In this document: positions 18,147-26,792 of the stretch, piece after piece
Position numbering within the stretch: position 1 is the stretch's first letter
Layout of the letters: the number at the start of each line of letters is the position of its first letter
Position numbers and translations under genes: made by a program
Assembly: GCF_001292625.1 (NCBI RefSeq)
Contig: NZ_LAJH01000010.1
Span: 1-64,000, forward strand
DNA: 64,000 bases
Direction of reading: 5' to 3'
Source: Shimia sp. SK013
GTDB taxonomy: Bacteria; Pseudomonadota; Alphaproteobacteria; Rhodobacterales; Rhodobacteraceae
Notes under the pieces: generated by a model
The model's input: only the letters and a program-made list of their open reading frames with translations
Databases searched by the model: none
What the model was told of the DNA's origin: nothing

Positions 18147-18788
18147 TTAGTTGCGTGGTGGGTACAGGCCTTCGGTGGCGACGCAGTACCGCATAGACAG
18201 GAATGGTCCGCGATGTGCCTTGGGCTGCCCGTTACCGGTGGATGCGATCATGCTTGGGTTCATAGTCTTGTTGGCCACGCCATCAGAATAGATGTTGAGA
18301 TTGGTGCCATCCTGATAGGTGGATGTGGCCAAAAGATCCGTGCCAGGGCCGTGGCGATCAGCGGCGGCGTTGGTGGCATTTACAAGGTGGCTGTGTGGCG
18401 GCAGTTCATTTTGGGTAAGTGTGAAGCTTTCTGCTCCACCAACTTGGGAAAAACTGTAACCGGATAGTCCGGGCCCTGTGCCATAGTGAATTGGAGCGCG
18501 GCCACGCAGGTCAGGCAAAGCAAATGTTGTACGGCCATCACCCCCAAAGCTGGTGCCAATCACGGAAAACAACGCCGTGTTCTGGCTGATGGGCAGAAGT
18601 TGACCGTTGGCCTCGGTCCAGCCGCGTGGGCAATACGTGCCGGCAGTGAGATGCAAGGTGCCCAAATAGACCTCCTGCGCGCTGGCTTGAGTGGTAGGGG
18701 CGGTCCAGAACGTGGCGGCTGTTGTCAATGTCAGAGCCAAAGATGCGATGCGGGATTTAAGTGATCTAGGTTTCAAAAGTCTCTCCAT
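18147..18788 (-). CDS. Secreted phage tail-collar (MdpB-like) protein
   Basis: A 213-residue protein with an N-terminal signal-like region (basic MERLLKPRSLKSR, hydrophobic core, cleavage near TQASAQ). The mature part is a tail-collar domain: YLGTLHLTAGTYCPRGWTEANGQ (spaced as in microcystin-dependent proteins), FSVIGTSFGGDGRTTFALPDLRG and, later, LPPHSHLVNATN and a C-terminal MRYCVATEGLYPP. In phages this domain trimerises the tail fibre; here there are no other phage genes nearby, and the signal sequence suggests export. The start has no good ribosome site and is uncertain. Function unknown. Confidence 0.75.
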   Translation of the reverse strand: MERLLKPRSLKSRIASLALTLTTAATFWTAPTTQASAQEVYLGTLHLTAGTYCPRGWTEANGQLLPISQNTALFSVIGTSFGGDGRTTFALPDLRGRAPIHYGTGPGLSGYSFSQVGGAESFTLTQNELPPHSHLVNATNAAADRHGPGTDLLATSTYQDGTNLNIYSDGVANKTMNPSMIASTGNGQPKAHRGPFLSMRYCVATEGLYPPRN

Positions 18789-18972
18789 AATAATTCGCCA
18801 ATTCTATGCTGGCGTGTAATTAACCTATCATTAAGATCTCCTTTTGGGAGAGTCTTTTTCAGCATGTAAGTGTTCAGCGTGTTTCGATTGGCGGCGTCGA
18901 AGGGCGGTTGTTGCGCGGCAAAGATTGGCTAAGTTGAGCGGCAGAACAAATTCCAAAATCCGGGAGAGCGGA

Positions 18973-19581
18973 ATGTTAACATTGGACCATTTGGCGGTGG
19001 CGGGCGACAGCCTGGACGCAGCGGTTGCGCATGTGGAAGAGGCGCTGGGCGTGGCGATGGGGCCTGGTGGGCAGCATGCGCATTTTGGCACCCATAATCG
19101 GCTGTTGGGCTTGGGTGACGGGCTTTACTTGGAGGCGATTGCCGTTGATCCGAGTGTGGGTGATTTGCCCTATGCGCGGTGGTTCGATCTGGATCGGTTC
19201 TCAGGGGGGCCGAAGCTCGGGAATTGGATTTGCCGGAGCGACGATTTGGACGCCGATGTCGCGGCAATCGCGTTGGATGTCGGTCAGCCCGTGAAGTTGA
19301 CACGCGGAGATTTGCGGTGGCGGATGGCGGTGCCCAAGAGCGGCGCCTTGCCGTTTGAGGATTGCTTTCCTGCGTTAATGCAGTGGGATGTTTCGCCCAC
19401 ACCGGCGACTTTGTTGGCGCGGTCAGGGTGCACTTTGGTGCGGTTGGAAGTGGCGCATCCGGAAGCTGCAAAATTGCAGGACGTTGTGCCGGTGCGTGAT
19501 GCGCGAGTGGTCTATGTCGATGGCGCAGCGGGCATGCGGGCGACCTTTGATACACCGCATGGTCAGAGGGTCCTGCAGTGA
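18973..19581 (+). CDS. VOC family (glyoxalase-like) protein
   Basis: A 202-residue protein that begins LTLDHLAVAGDSLDAAVAH, a glyoxalase-3-like VOC N-terminus, with HNRLLGLGDGLYLEAIAVD as the second strand pair carrying the metal-ligand Glu. The start ATG follows GGGAGAGCGGA. It is not like the ~135-residue methylmalonyl-CoA epimerases in length or sequence, despite lying near the mutase. Stop overlaps the next GTG start (GTGA). Substrate unknown. Confidence 0.8.
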   Translation: MLTLDHLAVAGDSLDAAVAHVEEALGVAMGPGGQHAHFGTHNRLLGLGDGLYLEAIAVDPSVGDLPYARWFDLDRFSGGPKLGNWICRSDDLDADVAAIALDVGQPVKLTRGDLRWRMAVPKSGALPFEDCFPALMQWDVSPTPATLLARSGCTLVRLEVAHPEAAKLQDVVPVRDARVVYVDGAAGMRATFDTPHGQRVLQ

Positions 19582-20057
19582 TTTTGCGCACCGCACAAAG
19601 CGGTGACGTGGCAGCAGTCGCGGCCATTTGGAACCGCGAGATTCGGGACGGGGTGTCGACGTTTACGACCGCGGAAAAGAGCGAAGCCGCATTGGTTGCG
19701 GAAATTGCTGCACGAGGCGACGCGTTTATGGTGGCGGAAGAGGCAGACGAGGTGCTTGGGTTTGCGACCTTTTTCCAGTTTCGCGGCGGGCCGGGGTATG
19801 CGCAAACGATGGAATACACCATACACTTGGATCCATCGGCGCGGGGGCGTGGAGTTGGGCGACAGCTGTTGGCAGCGTTGGAGGATCGGGCACGAGGGGC
19901 AGGCGTGCATGTTTTGGTTGCTGGCATCAGCGGCGAAAACACTGCGGGCCTTGGATTTCACGAAAAGATGGGATTTTCGCAGGTGGCACGGATGCCTGAG
20001 GTGGGGCGCAAGTTCGGACGCTGGATGGACTTGGTTTTGATGCAGAAAATGCTGTAA
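19578..20057 (+). CDS. GNAT acetyltransferase (phosphinothricin-acetyltransferase-like)
   Basis: A 159-residue GNAT protein. N-terminal ILRTAQSGDVAAVAAIWN, central LGFATFFQFRGGPGY and EYTIHLDPSARGRGVGRQLLAAL (acetyl-CoA pyrophosphate loop RGRGVG), C-terminal FHEKMGFSQVARMPEVGRKFGRW, a layout typical of the Pat/Bar/YncA subgroup that acetylates small amino-acid-like amines. It starts with GTG overlapping the VOC stop, so both are in one transcript. Actual substrate not known. Confidence 0.85.
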   Translation: MILRTAQSGDVAAVAAIWNREIRDGVSTFTTAEKSEAALVAEIAARGDAFMVAEEADEVLGFATFFQFRGGPGYAQTMEYTIHLDPSARGRGVGRQLLAALEDRARGAGVHVLVAGISGENTAGLGFHEKMGFSQVARMPEVGRKFGRWMDLVLMQKML

Positions 20058-20099
20058 TGCGGCGTTTTATTTCGCGTGTGCAAAAGTTAAGGTAGCGTC

Positions 20100-20777
20100 A
20101 TGTCGATTTGGACCCGCATATCTCAGGCGCTTGCTTCCCTTAGTCAGGGTGAGCCGCTTTCCACGGTATTTGACCATCTGCGTTCGCCGCCAGAGCGGTC
20201 AGTGGCGTTTACCATTGCTGTGATCGCTTTGGGTGCCAAGATGGCCAAAGCGGACGGGCTGGTCACGCGCGATGAGGTCACGGCCTTTCGTGAGGTGTTC
20301 CAAATTGAGGCCAAAGACGAAGCCAACGCAGCGCGTGTGTTCAACATGGCGCGGCAGGATGTGGCGGGTTTTGAGGAATACGCGCAACGCATTAAGGGAC
20401 TGTTTGGAGCCATCAAGGGAACGCCGGACGACCTTTTGGAAGGGTTGTTTCATATCGCGGTTGCGGACGGGGAATATCATCCCAATGAAGATGTCTTTTT
20501 GACGCGCGTGGCGGAAATTTTGGGCATGGAGGAGCGCGCCTTTGTTGCGATGCGCGCTCGGTTTGTGCCGGATGCGGAGGCCGATCCTTACACCGTGTTG
20601 GGCGTCACGCCGGACATGGATATGGCGGCGATCCGCAAGGTCTGGCGGCAGTTGGTGCGAGACACACATCCCGACGCGATGTTTGCGCGTGGCGTGCCCG
20701 AGGAAGCGATCAAGCTGGCGGAAAAACGTCTGATTGACGTGAACCGCGCTTGGGAGCAGATCAACGAGGCCGCTTGA
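20100..20777 (+). CDS. TerB-DnaJ protein (DjlA-like co-chaperone)
   Basis: A 225-residue protein. Residues about 25-145 form a TerB-like helical region with the repeated acidic signature ALGAKMAKADGLVTRDEV and IAVADGEYHPNEDVFL; residues 160-225 form a J-domain with DPYTVLGV and the HPD triad in DTHPDAMF. This is the DjlA arrangement but without the N-terminal membrane helix of E. coli DjlA, so it is probably cytosolic. J-domains stimulate DnaK ATPase. The stop overlaps the next ATG (TGATG). Confidence 0.88.
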   Translation: MSIWTRISQALASLSQGEPLSTVFDHLRSPPERSVAFTIAVIALGAKMAKADGLVTRDEVTAFREVFQIEAKDEANAARVFNMARQDVAGFEEYAQRIKGLFGAIKGTPDDLLEGLFHIAVADGEYHPNEDVFLTRVAEILGMEERAFVAMRARFVPDAEADPYTVLGVTPDMDMAAIRKVWRQLVRDTHPDAMFARGVPEEAIKLAEKRLIDVNRAWEQINEAA

Positions 20778-21790
20778 TGCGGATTGTGTCATATAACGTT
20801 GAATGGTTTTCGTCGTTGTTTGACGATCAAGACCAACTGGTAATGGATGGCGGCTGGTCTAGCCGGTGGAACGTGACGCGGGAACAGCAGGCGGAAGCGC
20901 TGGGCGTCGTGTTTGCTGCGTTGGACGCGGATGCGATCATGGTGATTGAGGCGCCCGATCATGGACGCACGCGACGCACAGTGGCCGCGCTGGAGCATTT
21001 TGCGCAGGTATTTGGGTTGCGGGCGCGGCAAGCGGTCATGGGGTTTTCCAATGACACCCAACAGGAAATTGCGCTGTTGTTTGACCCTGATACGCTGAAT
21101 GCCCACCACGATCCGATTGGCCATAATACGTCATCGGATGCGCCGAGGTTTGACGGGGTGTTCAGGATTGATCTGGATGTCGACGCGACCGAGGATCAGG
21201 TGGTGTTCTCCAAGCCTCCGCTAGAATTGGCAGTGCGCACCAAAGCGGGGCGCAAGCTGCGCATGATCGGGGCGCATTTGAAATCCAAGGCACCTCACGG
21301 GGCGAAAACGCACGATGAAGTCATGCGTTTGTCGATTGCCAACCGGCGCAAACAATTGGCGCAGGCGATCTGGTTGAGACGGCGGATTGAGGCACATTTG
21401 CAGGCAGGTGAAGACCTGATTGTGCTTGGGGATTTGAATGACGGACCGGGACTGGACGAATATGAGGATTTGTTCGGACGTTCGTCGGTGGAAATTGTTA
21501 TGGGCATTGGCGCTGCGCCGAAATTGTATGATCCACATGCACGGATGGCGTTGGGGCAGCGCATTGGCGCGCAGCCGAGTTCGGCGCGGTTTTTCATTTC
21601 AAGCGAGGACCGGTATTTGCAGGCGCTTTTGGATTACGCCTTTGTGTCGGATGGGCTGCGCGCTGCCAATCCGAAGTGGCGGATCTGGCATCCGTTTGAA
21701 GATCACAGCTGTTATGCGCGGCCCGAGTTGCGCGACGCGCTTCTGACGGCAAGCGATCACTTTCCGGTGGTATTAGATATCGACATTTGA
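20777..21790 (+). CDS. Endonuclease/exonuclease/phosphatase family protein
   Basis: A 337-residue EEP-fold hydrolase. It shows the family elements in order: MRIVSYNVEWFSSL, the acidic residue in IMVIEAPDHG, GAHLKSKAPHG, LIVLGDLNDGPG with the catalytic Asp/Asn, and the C-terminal ASDHFPVVLDID with Asp-His. These bind Mg2+ and cut phosphodiester or phosphomonoester bonds; whether the substrate is DNA, lipid or a small molecule cannot be told. It overlaps the DjlA-like gene by one base. Confidence 0.87.
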   Translation: MRIVSYNVEWFSSLFDDQDQLVMDGGWSSRWNVTREQQAEALGVVFAALDADAIMVIEAPDHGRTRRTVAALEHFAQVFGLRARQAVMGFSNDTQQEIALLFDPDTLNAHHDPIGHNTSSDAPRFDGVFRIDLDVDATEDQVVFSKPPLELAVRTKAGRKLRMIGAHLKSKAPHGAKTHDEVMRLSIANRRKQLAQAIWLRRRIEAHLQAGEDLIVLGDLNDGPGLDEYEDLFGRSSVEIVMGIGAAPKLYDPHARMALGQRIGAQPSSARFFISSEDRYLQALLDYAFVSDGLRAANPKWRIWHPFEDHSCYARPELRDALLTASDHFPVVLDIDI

Positions 21791-21812
21791 AGACAGACGG
21801 GCGGGGGCCCAT

Positions 21813-22199
21813 ATGAGTGTTATGAGATATGTAGTTGTCCTTTGTGCTGCGCTGGCGGCAGGGCCTGTATGGGCCGACGAAAATGCGCCTGATGTGGCGC
21901 CGAGTGCCGGAACCAGCTTGATGGAAGAGGGCGCGCGGCTATTTTTCAGAGGCTTGCAGGATGAAATGGCGCCGGCGCTTGACGGTATGCGCGAGTTGGC
22001 CGGACAGATCGGCCCGAAGATGCAGGATTTCCTGATGCAGATGGGACCAGCGATGGCGGGTATTGTCGAACAGGTCGAGGACTGGAGCAGCTATCACGCG
22101 CCTCAAATGCTGGAGAATGGCGACATCATTCTGCGCAAAAAGACACCCGAGGAGATGGCGCTGCCAGAGGATGGCGCTGCGGACGGTGTGGAGCTTTGA
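21813..22199 (+). CDS. Exported conserved protein, unknown function
   Basis: A 128-residue protein with a signal peptide (MSVMRYVVVLCAALAAGPVWA) and a mature, Met-rich, mainly helical region (LMEEGARLFFRGLQDEM, FLMQMGPAMAGIVEQV) then an acidic tail. RBS GGGGGCCC is close to the ATG. It follows the EEP gene by 22 bases in the same direction. No known family named with certainty. It converges on the Ppx gene. Confidence 0.72.
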   Translation: MSVMRYVVVLCAALAAGPVWADENAPDVAPSAGTSLMEEGARLFFRGLQDEMAPALDGMRELAGQIGPKMQDFLMQMGPAMAGIVEQVEDWSSYHAPQMLENGDIILRKKTPEEMALPEDGAADGVEL

Positions 22200-22235
22200 G
22201 CACGGGCTGGAAAGGCAATAGTGTGCAGGCTTCGC

Positions 22236-23783
22236 TTACTTGCCGATCTTAACAATGGGTTCCGCGTCAAGCGCGCGACAGAGTGAATGGAAGCGGGCCT
22301 CCGCCACTTCGCCGTAAAGCGCTCCGGTGGCGGGTGGCAATTTCAGATGCAGTTCACGTTTCTTGGGCCGCCAGTAAAGCTCGCCCATGTCCTCGCGGTT
22401 TTGCATCCAGAGCATCGCGCCAAAACGCATGGCTTTGCCCAGAACCTCAGCATCCTTCTTGGCTTTGTCGTCGATCAGGTCGTAGAGGTCTTCAAAGCGG
22501 GTGCCTTCGCGGCGGTTGCGGTAGCGGTGCAACAGCGCAAGGCCGATGAACACCCGCTCGGAGTGGCGCAGGCCGCCGAGATTGGCTTGTGTTGTGGTGT
22601 CAAAGCAGGTCTCGGCGCGGTAGTCGGGATGCGCGCGCCAACTGACGTCGTGCAGCAGGCAGGCGGCCTTGAGCAGGCGCTGTTTTTCGTATTTTGCAGA
22701 TTTGAACAGTGGCAAAATGAATTTGTAGAGTGAGCGGCCAAAGCCCGGCATGCGGGCGTCTTTGGCTTCGGAAAAGCGACAAGCTTCGATCAGCGGGTCA
22801 CGACGGCGCACGTGGTCGGGCATCTGCTCATAGAGCATGCCCTCGCGGATGCCATAAGAGCTGACCGCGATGTCGCGCGGCTGAAAGCGGCGCAAAACAC
22901 CCTTGAGAACTTCGATGGCTAAAGGCACCAGATCCATGCGTGAGCTGGAAATACCACATTTCTGGCGAAGGTCTTCAAGGTCGTGGTCTCTGATAAAGTT
23001 GGCGGTTTTTTGAATGGCGGAGGCCGACATGCGGTATTCGTGCAAGACGTGCAACGGATAACCGCGTCGGTGCATGTCGATACGCGCAATGGCGCGCCAG
23101 GAACCGCCGACGAGGAACAGCCGGTTTTTCTGTTGGCCCATCTCGTCCTTCAAATGGTCCAACGTTTGATTGATATAGGCTTTGCGGCCTTTTTTGCCGC
23201 CCTTTATGTCACGCAGCTTGAATGGGCCAAGTGAGGAGGTGACACGTCGGCCCACTTCGCCGTCGATGATTTCAGCCAACTCCATCGACGAGCCGCCGAT
23301 GTCGCAGACCAGACCATAAGCACCGGGCCAGCCAAGCAACACGCCTTGCGCGGACAGGCGGGCCTCTTCGCGACCGTCGATGACGTGGATATGTACGCCG
23401 GTTTCACGGCGCACTTCTTCGCAAAACGCGGGCCCGTCGATGGCTTCGCGCACGGCCGCCGTGGCCACGGCCGTCACGCCATAAAGGCGCATGCCCTCAG
23501 CCAGACGTTGGAAACGGGCGATGGCGGCCAGCGCACGTTTGCGTCCTTCGGGGTTGAGGCGTCCGGTTTGGGCCAGCCCCGCGCCCAAAGCACACATGAT
23601 TTTTTCGTTGTAAAAATAGGCTGGGCTGCGAGCCGCACCGTCAAACACCACAAGGCGCACGGAGTTTGACCCCACATCCACGACGCCAACACGCGACAGG
23701 GCGCGGGCCTCGGGGTCTTCAAATATCGGGCGGCTAAAGAGGCCGCTGTCCTGAGCCACAGGATCGGTGAGGTCAGTCGTCAT
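22236..23783 (-). CDS. ppx: Ppx/GppA exopolyphosphatase family protein
   Basis: A 515-residue ASKHA-fold phosphatase. It has VVDVGSNSVRLVVFDG (phosphate-1 loop), AVATAAVREAIDGP, VCDIGGSSMELAEI (phosphate-2) and a C-terminal HD-like helical domain (LLHDVSWRAHPDYRAE). The family hydrolyses polyphosphate or pppGpp. The gene lies directly downstream of ppk1 (63-base gap), a classic pairing in which synthesis and breakdown of polyphosphate are coupled. Two closely spaced in-frame ATGs (23789, 23783) exist; GGGA spacing favours 23783, and a third start at 23822 lacks support. Confidence 0.9.
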   Translation of the reverse strand: MTTDLTDPVAQDSGLFSRPIFEDPEARALSRVGVVDVGSNSVRLVVFDGAARSPAYFYNEKIMCALGAGLAQTGRLNPEGRKRALAAIARFQRLAEGMRLYGVTAVATAAVREAIDGPAFCEEVRRETGVHIHVIDGREEARLSAQGVLLGWPGAYGLVCDIGGSSMELAEIIDGEVGRRVTSSLGPFKLRDIKGGKKGRKAYINQTLDHLKDEMGQQKNRLFLVGGSWRAIARIDMHRRGYPLHVLHEYRMSASAIQKTANFIRDHDLEDLRQKCGISSSRMDLVPLAIEVLKGVLRRFQPRDIAVSSYGIREGMLYEQMPDHVRRRDPLIEACRFSEAKDARMPGFGRSLYKFILPLFKSAKYEKQRLLKAACLLHDVSWRAHPDYRAETCFDTTTQANLGGLRHSERVFIGLALLHRYRNRREGTRFEDLYDLIDDKAKKDAEVLGKAMRFGAMLWMQNREDMGELYWRPKKRELHLKLPPATGALYGEVAEARFHSLCRALDAEPIVKIGK

Positions 23784-23846
23784 TGTCATTCCCAAAAGGC
23801 GGTCCCGAAGGGTGGTTCCCAAATGTGCGTCAGTGCGGCGTCCGGG

Positions 23847-26021
23847 TCAATCTTCGGTGTGCGTCAATTTGGGAACATCTGAAGCCCCCGCGGACCCGCG
23901 CCCGGACAGCGACGGGTTTTCCATAAAGAAGCGGTGGCAGTTAAACGCAAATTCGCCCTCGGGAACCGGCTCGCGGTGGAATGTGCCGTCAGACGCCATC
24001 ACCCAGCTTTGCGCCACATCCGCAAGGTTGGCGGCCATGACTTGCGACACAATCTGCGCTTTGACGGTGTTGTTCTTGATTTCCACCAGCGTTTCCACGC
24101 GACGGTTGAGATTGCGGCCCATCCAATCGGCAGAAGAGATGTAGACCCGCGCCTTTTTGGAGGGCAGGCCGCCACCATTGCCAAAACAGACGATGCGGGA
24201 GTGTTCCAGAAACCGCCCCACGATGGATTTCACACGGATGTTGTCTGAGAGGCCTTTGACGCCGGGGCGCAGGCCGCAGATGCCGCGGATGACTAGGCTG
24301 ATTTTTACGCCGGATTGCGAGGCGCGGTAGAGCGCGTCGATGACTTCGGGCTCGATCAGCGAGTTCATTTTGGCCCAGATTTCGGCGGGTTTGCCGGCCT
24401 CGGCATGGGCGATTTCGCTTTCGATGCTCTCGATCAGTGAAGATTTGAGATTCAGCGGCGAAATCGCGAGGTTTTCAAGCTTGCCCGGTTTCACATAGCC
24501 AGACAGGTAGTTGAATACCTTGGTGGCGTCGCGGCCCAGATCGGCGTCGCAGGTGAACAAGCTGACGTCGGTGTAAATCTTGGCGGTAATCGGGTGGTAG
24601 TTGCCGGTGCCGTAATGGGTGTAGGTCACCAACCGGTCGCCTTCGCGCCGCACCACGGTGGAGATCTTGGCGTGGGTTTTCCAATCGGTGAAACCATACA
24701 CCACATGCGCGCCCGCCCGCTCGAGTCGGCGAGACTGGCGAATGTTGGCGGCCTCATCAAAGCGGGCCTTGAGTTCCACAAGCGCAGTGACGGATTTGCC
24801 GTCCTCAGCCGCTTCGCAGAGGGCTTCGACAATGGGGGATTTCTTGGACGTGCGGTATAGCGTCTGTTTGATCGCAACCACATCGGGGTCCCGCGCGGCT
24901 TGCTGCAAGAAGCGCACCACCATCGAGAAGGTTTCGTAGGGGTGGTGCAGCAACATGTCTTTTTGCTGAATCGCGGCGAACATGTCGCCGTCAAAGTCCT
25001 GTACGCGTTCCGGCACGCGCGGGGTAAAGCCGGGCCATAGCAGGTCGTGACGTTCGTCCACCACCAGTTCGGACAAGTCAGCGAGGCCGATCATGCCGTC
25101 GATGTCGACGACTTCGTCGTCGGTGACTTCGAGTTCTCGCATGATCAGGCCACGCAGAGCGGAAGGGGCGTCTTTGGTGATTTTCATGCGCACAACTTCG
25201 CCGCGGCGGCGGCGTTTGAGCGCCACTTCGAATTCTCGCACAAGGTCTTCGGCTTCGTCTTCGACTTCGAGGTCGCTGTCGCGCAGGACGCGGAAGGCGC
25301 AGTGGCCCTTTTCGCGATAGCCCGGGAACAGGCTGTCCAGATGCAGCAGCAACAGTTCTTCGAGCGGCAGGGCGCGGGTGGTGCCGGGCTCGCTGGGCAG
25401 GAAGACAAATCGGTCGATCTGATGCGGGATAGGAAGCAGCGTCAGAAGCGGGCGTTTGGATTTGGTACGCTCCAGTTGCAGGGCAAGGGTGTATCCGGTG
25501 TTGGGGATAAACGGGAATGGGTGCGCCGGATCGATGGCGAGCGGCGACAGCACCGGAAACACACGGTTCAGGAAGACGTCAGCAAGAAAGGCGCGGTCTT
25601 CTTCGGAGAGTGCGTGGCGATCAAGAATATGGATGTCGACCGCTTCCATTTCTCCGCGCAGGACATTGAACATGCGCTGCTGTTCTTGCAGCAGGGTACG
25701 GGCGTCTTCGTTGATCAAAACAAGCTGTTCAGCCGGTGTCAGGCCATCTTGGGCCGGTGTGGTGTTGCCCTCGCGTGCCAGTTCGCGCAGTCCGGCGACG
25801 CGGACGGTGTAGAACTCGTCAAGATTTGTCGCCGAGATCGACAAAAAGCGAAGACGTTCGAGCAGCGGAACTCGGGTGTTTTCCGCCTCTTCCAGCACGC
25901 GCCAGTTAAAGCCCAGCCAGCTGAGTTCACGGTTGTAAAACCGGCCCGGTCCGGAGAAGTCCAGATCGGGCATTTCAGTTGGTGCAGGAAAATCGGATTT
26001 CAGAAAGTCAGCTTGTGTCAT
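23847..26021 (-). CDS. ppk1: Polyphosphate kinase 1
   Basis: A 724-residue enzyme that reversibly makes polyphosphate from ATP. N-terminal domain FYNRELSWLGFNWRVLEEA, head domain with FPFIPNTGYTLALQL, and two PLD-like catalytic domains: the first with THYGTGNYHPITAKIYTD, the position of the phosphorylated His, the second with IRGICGLRPGVKGLSDNI and SADWMGRNLNRRVE. Length and motifs are those of a full-length PPK1. It sits between hda and ppx on the same strand, probably one transcript. Confidence 0.95.
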   Translation of the reverse strand: MTQADFLKSDFPAPTEMPDLDFSGPGRFYNRELSWLGFNWRVLEEAENTRVPLLERLRFLSISATNLDEFYTVRVAGLRELAREGNTTPAQDGLTPAEQLVLINEDARTLLQEQQRMFNVLRGEMEAVDIHILDRHALSEEDRAFLADVFLNRVFPVLSPLAIDPAHPFPFIPNTGYTLALQLERTKSKRPLLTLLPIPHQIDRFVFLPSEPGTTRALPLEELLLLHLDSLFPGYREKGHCAFRVLRDSDLEVEDEAEDLVREFEVALKRRRRGEVVRMKITKDAPSALRGLIMRELEVTDDEVVDIDGMIGLADLSELVVDERHDLLWPGFTPRVPERVQDFDGDMFAAIQQKDMLLHHPYETFSMVVRFLQQAARDPDVVAIKQTLYRTSKKSPIVEALCEAAEDGKSVTALVELKARFDEAANIRQSRRLERAGAHVVYGFTDWKTHAKISTVVRREGDRLVTYTHYGTGNYHPITAKIYTDVSLFTCDADLGRDATKVFNYLSGYVKPGKLENLAISPLNLKSSLIESIESEIAHAEAGKPAEIWAKMNSLIEPEVIDALYRASQSGVKISLVIRGICGLRPGVKGLSDNIRVKSIVGRFLEHSRIVCFGNGGGLPSKKARVYISSADWMGRNLNRRVETLVEIKNNTVKAQIVSQVMAANLADVAQSWVMASDGTFHREPVPEGEFAFNCHRFFMENPSLSGRGSAGASDVPKLTHTED

Positions 26022-26111
26022 ATCGGTCTCTTGCCATTGGCAGGTAACGAGAAGATGACTTTATGGTGGATTGCGTCGAGGGTCCAGACAGGCGGGCTGT
26101 CGCGGGCGGAA

Positions 26112-26789
26112 TTACGCGTCTTTCTCACCGTTTAGGACGCGTTTGGCCAAGGCGCGGGTGATTGGGCGTTTTTCGCTGAGGCTGAGTGTGTCCAGCGCGT
26201 GCACAATGCGGGCGGCGTCGGCGAAAGAGCGGTCCATATGTTTGGCGAGATAGGCGAGCGTTTCCGGGTTTGGCGTGAGTTGGCGGTCGCCGAATTGTTT
26301 GGCCAGAATCGCCATCAAGAGCATGTCGTCAGGATCCTGCATCGTGGCAACGATGGTGCCTTGCATACGGCTGAGCAGATCCGGAAGCGTCAGCCCCCAT
26401 TGAGGCGGGACGCCGATGCCTGTCAGAAGAAGCGAGTGACCTTCGGCCAGCGTGAGGTTGTGCAGGTGGAACAGCGCGATTTGCGCGGCTGGATTGTCGG
26501 CGATCAGGTGCACGTCTTCTACGGCGACGGGGCCATTGGCTAGATCGGGCACGTCGGCGTCCGTCAGATCAGCCGCACCAACCACAGAGGCGTTCGCCAC
26601 TTTGGCCCAAACCCGCGCAAGATGGGTCTTGCCTGATCCTGCTGGTCCGGAAATTACGAGCTTGCTGCCGGGCCAATTGGGCCAATCGTCAACGAGCCCC
26701 AGCGCCATGGCGTTGGCAGGGCTGACAAAGAAATCCTCACGTCCCAAAGCTGCCCGTACGGGCAGGTCAAAGTTCAGTTGCTCGGCCAT
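26112..26789 (-). CDS. hdaA: DnaA-related regulatory inactivator Hda
   Basis: A 225-residue AAA+ protein made only of the DnaA ATPase core, without the DNA-binding domain. It begins with the clamp-binding-like QLNFDLP motif (residues 4-10), has Walker A GPAGSGKT at 48-55, and sensor-2 region helices (FADAARIVHALDTLSLSEKRPITRALAKRVL). Hda with the beta clamp drives hydrolysis of ATP-DnaA and so restricts re-initiation. It is three bases from the end of the upstream permease gene, a conserved arrangement. Confidence 0.92.
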   Translation of the reverse strand: MAEQLNFDLPVRAALGREDFFVSPANAMALGLVDDWPNWPGSKLVISGPAGSGKTHLARVWAKVANASVVGAADLTDADVPDLANGPVAVEDVHLIADNPAAQIALFHLHNLTLAEGHSLLLTGIGVPPQWGLTLPDLLSRMQGTIVATMQDPDDMLLMAILAKQFGDRQLTPNPETLAYLAKHMDRSFADAARIVHALDTLSLSEKRPITRALAKRVLNGEKDA

Positions 26790-26792
26790 GGG

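Noticed and set aside
18973..19581. VOC protein as methylmalonyl-CoA epimerase
   Set aside because: It is 202 residues and glyoxalase-3-like, unlike the short epimerase family, and its separate promoter region follows a terminator.
18929..19942. Reverse Pro/Arg-rich frame of 337 codons over the VOC and GNAT genes
   Set aside because: Low-complexity composition typical of an out-of-phase high-GC frame; the forward genes overlap correctly at GTGA.
25047..26135. Forward frame of 362 codons opposite ppk1
   Set aside because: Shadow of the ppk1 coding strand; no initiation site or family features.
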